Below, piece by piece: positions 32,278 through 37,236 of a stretch of DNA of 37,236 nt. The position numbers and the translations under genes are program-made. Numbering within the stretch: the first letter of the stretch is position 1; each line of letters opens with the position of its first letter. The stretch comes from JAPUDQ01 sp964535835 (lineage in GTDB: Bacteria; Patescibacteriota; Saccharimonadia; Saccharimonadales; Saccharimonadaceae). Below the pieces are notes generated by a model. It ran no database searches. It was given only the letters and a program-made list of their open reading frames with translations, and was not told the DNA's origin. The DNA lies in the NCBI GenBank assembly GCA_964535835.1, contig CAZHUZ010000006.1, positions 1-37,236 of the forward strand. Reading direction: 5' to 3'.

Positions 32278-32665
32278 CGGTGATTCGTCATATGGCGAAT
32301 TAACGCACCTTATACCCCCATTTAACACTATTCTACACGAATAATGTTAGGTTGCGCTCCAGAGATTGCAGTTTTCTACCCTCCACTGTAATCAATTATC
32401 TGGTGCGCATACTAACCCCTTTAACCCCATATATGCTCTGCGAGGATATATGGACCCCGATTTTTCAGGCGGACCTCTTATTGCGAGTATCAAACAATCC
32501 TATCATCCGATAGGGGCGCACAGTACGTAGCTCAATATACTGATAGCGCTTCGCTGGGATGCCCGGGTGGGTTGAAGGGTTGTATGGTGCTAGGTGATGC
32601 CCACCCTTACCTAGCACCTTACAAGGTAGTATTAAAACTCCTGCTGTTATTAGCAGGAGTTTTAA
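32278..32665 (+). ncRNA. Candidate structured non-coding RNA, about 390 nt
   Basis: It is bounded by a strong promoter and an intrinsic terminator and contains no credible ORF. Visible helices: 32323-32347 (10 bp, one mismatch), 32354-32408 (GCGC, CCAGA, GATT and CAGT blocks in one long stem), 32427-32453 (8 bp outer), 32499-32514 (6 bp, tetraloop) and 32580-32624 (5 plus 10 bp). The 13-nt loop of the last stem contains CCCACCC (32600-32606), which exactly complements GGGTGGG at 32565-32571, forming a possible pseudoknot. The sequence lacks the RNase P core, tmRNA tRNA-like ends and the SRP GGAAG loop as I know them. It may still be a known family that is divergent. It sits divergent from dprA and upstream of the ZIP transporter. 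Confidence 0.65.
32632..32665 (+). terminator. Intrinsic terminator of the structured RNA
   Basis: A 14-bp stem with core ACTCCTGCT pairing to AGCAGGAGT and a 6-nt loop (GTTATT). The right arm ends in TTTT. The left arm starts in AAAA, so it could also stop minus-strand transcripts. Confidence 0.85.
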
Positions 32666-32681
32666 GTAAAAAATTATATAA

Positions 32682-32694
32682 CATAATGATTATT
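32682..32694. promoter_or_regulatory. Fur-type box 1 upstream of the ZIP gene
   Basis: CATAATGATTATT is a 6-1-6 inverted repeat with one mismatch. It shares ATAATGATTATT with the site at 32796-32808. Confidence 0.45.
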
Positions 32695-32795
32695 TGTATA
32701 TTCTACGCATTTTGGCCATGGACTTAAATAGTCAACTTCTTTAATCTGTATATTGCGATAATGTGAGTTTTATAATGATCACAATCTGTTGCAAA

Positions 32796-32822
32796 AATAA
32801 TGATTATTGCGACAAATTTGCA
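32796..32822. promoter_or_regulatory. Fur-type box 2 and shared operator motif
   Basis: AATAATGATTATT (32796-32808) is a perfect 6-1-6 inverted repeat like Fur/Zur boxes. It runs into TGATTATTGCGACAA (32801-32815), which matches the fur promoter motif at 34290-34304 (minus strand) in 14 of 15 positions. TGCGACAAATTTGCA (32808-32822) resembles TGCGACAAAATCGCA at 34345-34359. Confidence 0.6.
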
Positions 32823-32853
32823 GAAAATAACAATAGAGCTGTAGGATGAAGCT

Positions 32854-33681
32854 ATGGAAAATAGTTTCATCGTATTATTTTGGTCACTGGTCGGCGGTGT
32901 ATTATCACTGGTCGGCGGTGTACTACTTCTCAAGTCAACATCTCGTCGTGAGACGCTTGCAAAATGGGCTTTGCCGTTTGGCGCGGGCGCGCTACTAGCT
33001 GCAGCGTTTTTTGATCTACTGCCCGAGGCACTTCATCAGGAAGATGCTGCTTCTGTGTTGCCGTGGGTACTTGGTGGATTTTTGGCTTTTTTTGTGCTAG
33101 AGAGAACTGTTCATTGGTTTCATCGTCATCATGACCATAGCGATGAAGGACGTGAACAAGGTCGCAATACCGCCCAAAAAAGCCTGATCATATTTGGTGA
33201 TACGATTCATAATTTGATCGATGGTATCGGGATCGGAGCGGCATTTTTAATCGACGTACCGACCGGTATTATTACGGCATTGGCAGTAGCGGCACACGAA
33301 ATCCCCCAAGAAATTGGTGACTTTGGCTTTTTACTGAGTCGTGGTATGTCGGCAAAGAATACCATACTGGTGAATGTAGTGAGCTCCTTAGCTACCGTCA
33401 TCGGAGCGTTAGCTGTCTACCTCCTTGGATCCAACATGACGATTCCGCTTGCGCCGATTCTTGCACTAACTGCTGGATTCTTCATCTATATTGCCGCGAG
33501 TGATATCATTCCTGACATTCACGAACGTCCTCACAAGGAGGCTAACCAACAAGCTGGAATGTTGGTTCTTGGGGTAGTGATAGTGGCGCTAATGATATCT
33601 GTACTGACGCATGGTTATGACTCCGATGATCATCATAGAGGGTGCTATGATAATGCTACCGAGGACATGGTCTGCGATTAG
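32854..33681 (+). CDS. ZIP-family metal transporter
   Basis: 275 aa, about eight membrane helices. The conserved metal-site helices are GDTIHNLIDGIGIGAAF (HNxxDG) and AVAAHEIPQEIGDFG (HEIPxE), the defining ZIP signatures. The cytosolic loop between helices 3 and 4 carries a His-rich run (HWFHRHHDHSDEG), and the C-terminus is also rich in His and Asp. It imports zinc, iron or manganese; the ion is unknown. Fur-type boxes lie upstream, and a Fur-family gene is its convergent neighbour, so metal-dependent repression is likely. The upstream bases have GTAGGATGAAGCT, with AGGA about 8 nt before the ATG. Confidence 0.92.
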   Translation: MENSFIVLFWSLVGGVLSLVGGVLLLKSTSRRETLAKWALPFGAGALLAAAFFDLLPEALHQEDAASVLPWVLGGFLAFFVLERTVHWFHRHHDHSDEGREQGRNTAQKSLIIFGDTIHNLIDGIGIGAAFLIDVPTGIITALAVAAHEIPQEIGDFGFLLSRGMSAKNTILVNVVSSLATVIGALAVYLLGSNMTIPLAPILALTAGFFIYIAASDIIPDIHERPHKEANQQAGMLVLGVVIVALMISVLTHGYDSDDHHRGCYDNATEDMVCD

Positions 33682-33707
33682 TCATCAACAAGCAACCTCC
33701 TCATGCA

Positions 33708-34259
33708 TTACCTGTCGTCTGTATCAAAAGGACTATAGGTATCTTCTTGCTTTAGTTTTTCCATCAGAGGATCACGCGGGCGGAGACGTTTCATTGACTT
33801 GAAGCCGTATTCGAGCATGGTGCGAGCAGCTGATTGGTCATTATCGTCGTTGCGGCAATCACTACAGATACCACGTAGTTCAACGGCGTGTTCAGCTATT
33901 TGGTAGCCCGCTTCAGCGGCGGCGTCTTCGAGAGCGCGCTCTAGCTTATGAGAGTCAAAGTCAGTTACCTTTTCACAACTGATACATGTGACGTGGTGGT
34001 GGTGTGGTGCCAACATATCACCTAACTCATATCGTCGTACCCACTTGACCATACTACTACGGATGAGGCCAGCGGATTCCAACGCTTCCAGGTTGCGATA
34101 AACTGAACTGCGAGGAAATTGCGACAAAGTAGCAGATAGTTCCGCAGCGCTCTTGGGCTGGGTATGGCTACGACTGAGCTCGAGGACTAATGCCAAACGG
34201 GGGTACGTGATGCGCAGGCCGGCTGCCCTCAGTTTTTTGCGAACGGTAATTTCGTCCAT
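33708..34259 (-). CDS. Fur-family metal-dependent repressor
   Basis: 183 aa, longer than typical Fur (about 140-150) because of a C-terminal extension of about 35 charged residues. The N-terminal winged helix (residues 1-85) includes LRITYPRLALVLELS and FPRSSVYRNLEALESAGLI. The metal part has APHHHHVTCISCEKVTDFD and a second Cys pair, GICSDCR; the two CxxC pairs form the structural zinc site. It could sense iron, zinc, manganese or peroxide; these cannot be told apart here. It faces the ZIP gene tail to tail. Its promoter carries the same 15-bp motif as the ZIP promoter, overlapping the -35, which suggests autoregulation. Confidence 0.92.
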   Translation of the reverse strand: MDEITVRKKLRAAGLRITYPRLALVLELSRSHTQPKSAAELSATLSQFPRSSVYRNLEALESAGLIRSSMVKWVRRYELGDMLAPHHHHVTCISCEKVTDFDSHKLERALEDAAAEAGYQIAEHAVELRGICSDCRNDDNDQSAARTMLEYGFKSMKRLRPRDPLMEKLKQEDTYSPFDTDDR

Positions 34260-34270
34260 ATGTTATGACC

Positions 34271-34304
34271 ATTATACTCTCTTGCACCATTGTTGCAATA
34301 ATCA
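34271..34304 (-). promoter_or_regulatory. fur promoter with overlapping operator
   Basis: Minus strand TTGCAA (34293-34298), 16-bp spacer, TATAAT (34271-34276), then 11 nt to the ATG. The motif TGATTATTGCAACAA (34290-34304) covers the -35. The leader would be only about 4 nt. Confidence 0.6.
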
Positions 34305-34344
34305 CCTACCTTGCAGGGTCAATTTAATATGATATACATGATCA

Positions 34345-34359
34345 TGCGACAAAATCGCA
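34345..34359. promoter_or_regulatory. Inverted repeat similar to the ZIP operator
   Basis: TGCGACAAAATCGCA, a 5-5-5 inverted repeat, lies between the pth stop and the fur promoter. It differs from TGCGACAAATTTGCA at the ZIP promoter at two positions. It is a possible additional operator. Confidence 0.4.
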
Positions 34360-34366
34360 ATAAGTA

Positions 34367-34933
34367 TCAAAGTGTAAATGTTTTATGGGTCGTTGCTGAG
34401 AATTTGCCAGCGATAAAATCATCGATGATGCAGTCGATATGAGGTTGCATGGTGTCGAGCTCTTGTGCCTCTGATTGGCTAAATGCACCGAGAACAAAAT
34501 CAGCATCGTTGATACGATCACGATTTTCGTTTGATACGCCGATACGAATACGTGAGGTTTCCTGACCAATATGATCATTGATCGATTTTATGCCGTTGTT
34601 TCCGGCATCATTCCCGCCAATACGGGTACGAATCGTCCCAAATGGCAACATCAGCTCATCATGGATTATCAATATATCTTTTGACTGTATTTTATAAAAG
34701 TCACGAAGTGCCCTTGCAGCTTCACCTGAGAGATTGTAATACGTGGTTGGTTTAGCAAGGATAATTTTTTCATCTGCGACGGTAAACTCCGCGATGCAGG
34801 CGTTAAACTTGGTCTTTGGCTGAAATGCGATGCTCTTTTTGGCGCTATAGCGACTCAATGTCAAAAACCCAACATTGTGGCGGGTATTGCGATATTTTTC
34901 TTCGGGATTTCCGAGACCAATGATAAGTTTCAT
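34367..34933 (-). CDS. pth: Peptidyl-tRNA hydrolase
   Basis: 188 aa, the usual size. KLIIGLGNPEEKYRNTRHNV carries Asn9 and catalytic His19. KPTTYYNLSGEA (Asn67) and HDELMLPFG (Asp92) follow. The canonical GGxxGHNG motif reads GGNDAGNNG, so the residue matching His113 of E. coli Pth is Asn here. KPxTxMN also has Tyr in place of Met. It releases peptides from peptidyl-tRNA that dropped off ribosomes. The core catalytic His, Asn and Asp are present, so activity is expected. A minus-strand CATAAT lies 6 nt before the ATG, with no SD at normal distance. Confidence 0.92.
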   Translation of the reverse strand: MKLIIGLGNPEEKYRNTRHNVGFLTLSRYSAKKSIAFQPKTKFNACIAEFTVADEKIILAKPTTYYNLSGEAARALRDFYKIQSKDILIIHDELMLPFGTIRTRIGGNDAGNNGIKSINDHIGQETSRIRIGVSNENRDRINDADFVLGAFSQSEAQELDTMQPHIDCIIDDFIAGKFSATTHKTFTL

Positions 34934-35132
34934 GTTTCTATTATGACATACCTTTCGCTCTACTTGGGCTGCTCAGCATAGTGTCAACTACCTCCTAGAA
35001 TGTCTCTCAAAGCCTCCCCTTCCAAGCAATAATTGCCACTCGGTATCTAGTAAGGATGTCGCTATTGGACGACAGCTGTCATATTGCCAGTTACTCAAAG
35101 GAGAAGGCACAGAGAGCTAAAAGCTGCTATAT

Positions 35133-35161
35133 TTGACTAAATATATAAAATATAGTATTAT
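35133..35161 (+). promoter_or_regulatory. Promoter of the 35.2-35.8 kb unit
   Basis: TTGACT (35133-35138), 17-bp spacer, TATTAT (35156-35161). Start expected near 35168. The 200 bp before it (34934-35132) show nothing I can name. Confidence 0.55.
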
Positions 35162-35167
35162 TTATAA

Positions 35168-35604
35168 TGGGGTATTCCATGAACGGAAGGATGAACAGAT
35201 GCGTCACCGACGTTTTTTCAGAGGAGCAGCAAAAAGGTATGGAGAGATCGTTATCCTACTATGCCAACCCCTGCTCTGCTGACAGGTAGCACGATGATTC
35301 AACCGATCAATCTCCAGTTGAATTGGATTCAGCGAGAGATTTATCTGGTTGGACCGGATGCTGCCCTGCAAGAGTTTAGTCGCTGGATCGCAGATGTTGT
35401 CAAATGGTTTTGGCGTAATCCGCGTTACCGGATGTCCAATGACTAACGATTCTTCGATGTTTTTTACAGCTGAGACTTCGGTCTCATGAAGGGCTGGTGG
35501 CTGATCAAAGATAAGGTCTTCGTGACGTTTGATCGGTTAACTGCAGATCGAATGATGAAACATCTTTCCGTGAGCTGACACTATCACGATTGGAGGTGAC
35601 GAGC
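35168..35604 (+). other. Structured transcribed leader upstream of the Ala/Lys-rich protein
   Basis: Besides a possible 50-61 codon ORF it contains TGAGAC-TTCG-GTCTCA (35471-35486, a perfect stem on a UUCG tetraloop). It also has GATCAAA...TTTGATC (35503-35534, with an inner GTC/GAC) and CGTGA...TCACG just before the SD. It may be a regulatory RNA leader. Confidence 0.4.
35294..35446 (+). CDS. Possible small protein, 50 aa
   Basis: A frame starting at ATG 35294 (or 35261 for 61 aa) and ending TAA at 35444-35446. The sequence is protein-like: INLQLNWIQREIYLVGPDAA followed by ALQEFSRWIADVVKWFWRNP, an amphipathic, Trp-rich helix that might lie on a membrane. CAGGTAG is about 7 nt before ATG 35294; ATG 35261 has no SD. 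No family is recognised. It lies within a stretch that also folds into hairpins, so it could be RNA rather than coding. Confidence 0.4.
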   Translation: MIQPINLQLNWIQREIYLVGPDAALQEFSRWIADVVKWFWRNPRYRMSND

Positions 35605-35796
35605 ATGGGATGGGGTAGCAAGAGCTATCCGTTTTCGTCAGAAGGTCGCGCACGGTTCGAGCGCGATGAAAGGCGGAGACAAGACAACAAGGCAAAAGCT
35701 GCTGCAGCAGCTAAAGCTGCGGCCGAAAAGGCTAAGTCTGCTGCCCGCAAGGCTGCAGATCGCAACACCAAGCCGAGCGGTTCGTTCTGGGGCTAA
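35605..35796 (+). CDS. Small Ala/Lys/Arg-rich helical protein, 63 aa
   Basis: It begins MGWGSKSYPFSSEGRARFER and continues with a long alanine-lysine helix (repeated KAAAEKAKSAARKAA pattern), ending GSFWG. The composition is strongly basic and histone-H1-like, so nucleic acid binding or a structural role is possible but only inferred. The SD is nearly ideal: GGAGGTGA at 35592-35599, 5 nt before the ATG. The stop codon lies in the loop of a GC-rich hairpin, and an intrinsic terminator follows. The earlier ATG at 35590 would place the SD inside the gene and is rejected. Confidence 0.7.
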   Translation: MGWGSKSYPFSSEGRARFERDERRRQDNKAKAAAAAKAAAEKAKSAARKAADRNTKPSGSFWG

Positions 35797-35842
35797 GGCC
35801 CCACACCCTGACCTCGGCGAGTTTAAAACTCGCCGAGGTCAG
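35789..35842 (+). repeat. Stop-codon hairpin and 35-bp near-perfect palindrome
   Basis: GGGGC (35789-35793) pairs with GCCCC (35798-35802) around the stop codon. Then 35808-35842 is a palindrome with 17-bp arms (CTGACCTCGGCGAGTTT) and a single central base. No U-run follows either. Confidence 0.85.
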
Positions 35843-35854
35843 ATCAAAAACTCG

Positions 35855-35874
35855 ACGCCACAGGGCGTTTTTTT
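35855..35874 (+). terminator. Intrinsic terminator
   Basis: ACGCC-ACAG-GGCGT with seven Ts (35868-35874). It is the third hairpin in a row and ends the plus-strand unit facing der. The T-run overlaps the der stop codon on the other strand. Confidence 0.85.
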
Positions 35875-37236
35875 ATTTGTCTTTTTCCTGTCGAAAGCTG
35901 AAATTGATTGGAGTACCGGTGAAATCATAGGCCTCGCGCATCTGTCGCTCCAGGTACCGTTTGTAGGACCAGTGTAGTAGTTTGAGATTGCTACCAAAGA
36001 TCACAAACCATGGCGGTGCAGTGTCAGTTTGCACCATGTAGCGAAGCTTGGGAAAAGTGTTTTTGAGTCCAGCAGGTGGATGACGACTGACACAATGTTG
36101 CAATATATCATTGAGCTGACGTGTCTTAATCTCCTGGTGTCGTCTCGTATCTATCTGGGTAGCTAGCTCAAAAATACGGGTGACATTGTGTCCGGTGACA
36201 GAGCTTGTAAATAGCAATGGCGCCCAGGGCACAAAAGCAAAATCAAAGGCAATTTGATTGCCTAATTGATCAGCAAGCTTGGGGTCTTTTTCGGCAATTG
36301 AATCCCATTTGCTGATGACGATGACGAGGCCTTTGCCTGCTTCTTTGATGATGCCAGCTAATTTTTGATCCAGTTGCGTACTGTGCTCATTGACATCCAT
36401 GATGAGGAAACAGACATCAGACTCTTCGATAGCCTGTAGGGTGCGGAGTACGGAAAATTTCTCTATACCGACTTCTTGTTTGCCACTGCGACGAATACCA
36501 GCGGTGTCGAGTATCTCAATCTCACGACCTTTGTAGGTGACGCCAATGCGATTGACATCCCGCGTCGTACCGGCAACATTGGCGACAATTGCCTGTTGTT
36601 TGCCGGCAAGAGTATTAAACAGGTAGCTTTTGCCGACATTGGGGCGGCCGATTAGCGCAATTCTCAGACAATCGTTTTGATCGGAAGCAGGAAGAGTGAG
36701 GGAGAAATCAGGGAGAGATTTGAGTATTGCATCAGTGAGCTCGCTAATACCTTTGGCGTGTTCGGCACTCGTCCTGATAATCGTGCTGATGCCGAGTCGG
36801 CGAAATTCATCGCTAGGTAGCGCTGATTTGAGGTCAGTCTTATTGATGACTAGTAGCACCGGTTTTTTACTGCGCAATGCTTTTTTGGCGATTGTGCGGT
36901 CGCGATCACTGGGATACTGTGTTCCATCGACCATAACGATGATTACATCAGCTGCCTCTGTGGCCTCGCTAATTTGGTCTTGGATACTTGCTTCAAATTC
37001 ATCTTCGGCTGTTTTGAGCCCGGCGGTATCGACGAGCCAAAAAGTTGTGGAATTGATATTTGTCGTAGACCGTGATTTAGGTTTTTTTATTCCTTCTTCT
37101 CTCGTCATTTTTCCTTCAGCCGACAATGTAATTCGTCGTATAACGTTGTCGCGCGTCGTCCCCGCTTCACGGGCAACCACGGCTTCTTGGGAGCCATAGA
37201 TACGATTAAAAAGGCTGGATTTACCAACGTTTGTCT
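35873..37236 (-). CDS. der: Ribosome-assembly GTPase Der (EngA), N-terminus beyond window
   Basis: About 454 residues are visible. The frame stays open to the window edge, and the edge encodes TNVGKSSLFNRIYGSQEAVV, the P-loop of the first G domain. Switch and G motifs follow: TTRD, DTAGLK and NKTD. The second G domain has GRPNVGKSYLFNTLAGKQ, AGTTRDVNRIG, DTAGIR and SKWD. The C-terminal KH-like domain ends DFTGTPINFSFRQEK. Two tandem G domains plus a KH-like domain define Der, needed for 50S subunit maturation. The second P-loop has Tyr where Thr or Ser is usual (GKSYLFN). Only a few N-terminal residues should be missing. Confidence 0.95.
   Translation of the reverse strand, partial: TNVGKSSLFNRIYGSQEAVVAREAGTTRDNVIRRITLSAEGKMTREEGIKKPKSRSTTNINSTTFWLVDTAGLKTAEDEFEASIQDQISEATEAADVIIVMVDGTQYPSDRDRTIAKKALRSKKPVLLVINKTDLKSALPSDEFRRLGISTIIRTSAEHAKGISELTDAILKSLPDFSLTLPASDQNDCLRIALIGRPNVGKSYLFNTLAGKQQAIVANVAGTTRDVNRIGVTYKGREIEILDTAGIRRSGKQEVGIEKFSVLRTLQAIEESDVCFLIMDVNEHSTQLDQKLAGIIKEAGKGLVIVISKWDSIAEKDPKLADQLGNQIAFDFAFVPWAPLLFTSSVTGHNVTRIFELATQIDTRRHQEIKTRQLNDILQHCVSRHPPAGLKNTFPKLRYMVQTDTAPPWFVIFGSNLKLLHWSYKRYLERQMREAYDFTGTPINFSFRQEKDK

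Noticed and set aside
32278..32665. tmRNA or RNase P RNA identity
   Set aside because: I see no alanyl tRNA-like ends or tag ORF, and none of the conserved RNase P core sequence. A covariance search should settle it.
1..37236. UGA read as glycine, as in some Patescibacteria
   Set aside because: Several complete genes end at TGA at expected family lengths with tight gene junctions, and no conserved domain is interrupted by TGA.
1..37236. CRISPR arrays, tRNA or rRNA genes, insertion sequences or prophage
   Set aside because: No repeat-spacer pattern, tRNA T-loop sets, rRNA sequence, transposase or phage protein was found on either strand by reading.

Overview
The window looks like part of a Candidatus Saccharibacteria (TM7/Patescibacteria) chromosome, or a close relative. 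Grounds: a pared-down division and cell-wall cluster (mraZ, rsmH, ftsL-like, PBP, mraY, ftsW, murG, ftsQ-like) with no mur ligases in it; many small membrane proteins and unknown proteins; a free-standing VirD4/HerA-like ATPase; a protein joining a sigma region 4 to HARE-type domains; divergent core enzymes; and stop codons consistent with the standard code. The assignment rests on gene content and protein style only, since no rRNA is present.

Layout. 1-5.5 kb: the end of a CYTH protein, a convergent 84-aa protein, small envelope proteins (DUF3137-like, TspO-like, Excalibur) and a Pif1-type helicase. 5.5-9.6 kb: an MMPL/RND exporter converging on a pair made of an LssY_C membrane protein and prephenate dehydratase. 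9.6-13.7 kb: an apparent operon of GH1 glycosidase, YvcK, a HAD hydrolase and a GalU-like enzyme, then a tiny membrane protein and a strong terminator. 13.7-22.2 kb: the division cluster, preceded by two inverted perfect DnaA boxes and a promoter whose spacer carries two MraZ boxes. Two structured non-coding stretches lie inside it, one before rsmH and one before the ftsL-like gene (with a 19-codon ORF). 22.2-22.9 kb: an AT-rich, gene-free stretch. 22.9-30.5 kb (minus strand): VirD4-like ATPase, sigma4-HARE protein, RelA/SpoT-type HD protein, topoisomerase I. 30.6-34.9 kb: an unknown protein, DprA, an independently transcribed structured RNA of about 390 nt with its own promoter and terminator, a ZIP metal transporter, a Fur-family regulator and peptidyl-tRNA hydrolase. 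34.9-37.2 kb: a structured leader, one or two small proteins, a three-hairpin terminator array and the GTPase Der, cut by the window end.

How it fits together. The division cluster supplies lipid I/II synthesis (MraY, MurG), septal glycan polymerisation and crosslinking (FtsW, PBP) and divisome scaffolding, with MraZ as probable autorepressor. The GH1-YvcK-HAD-GalU operon suggests sugar-nucleotide control feeding the envelope. The Fur-family protein and ZIP transporter share a nearly identical 15-bp promoter motif and probably form a small metal regulon. Several genes have a -10 box only 5-11 nt before the ATG and no Shine-Dalgarno, pointing to leaderless mRNAs. The strongest candidates for undescribed biology are the RNA at about 32278-32665 and the structured leaders in the division cluster.
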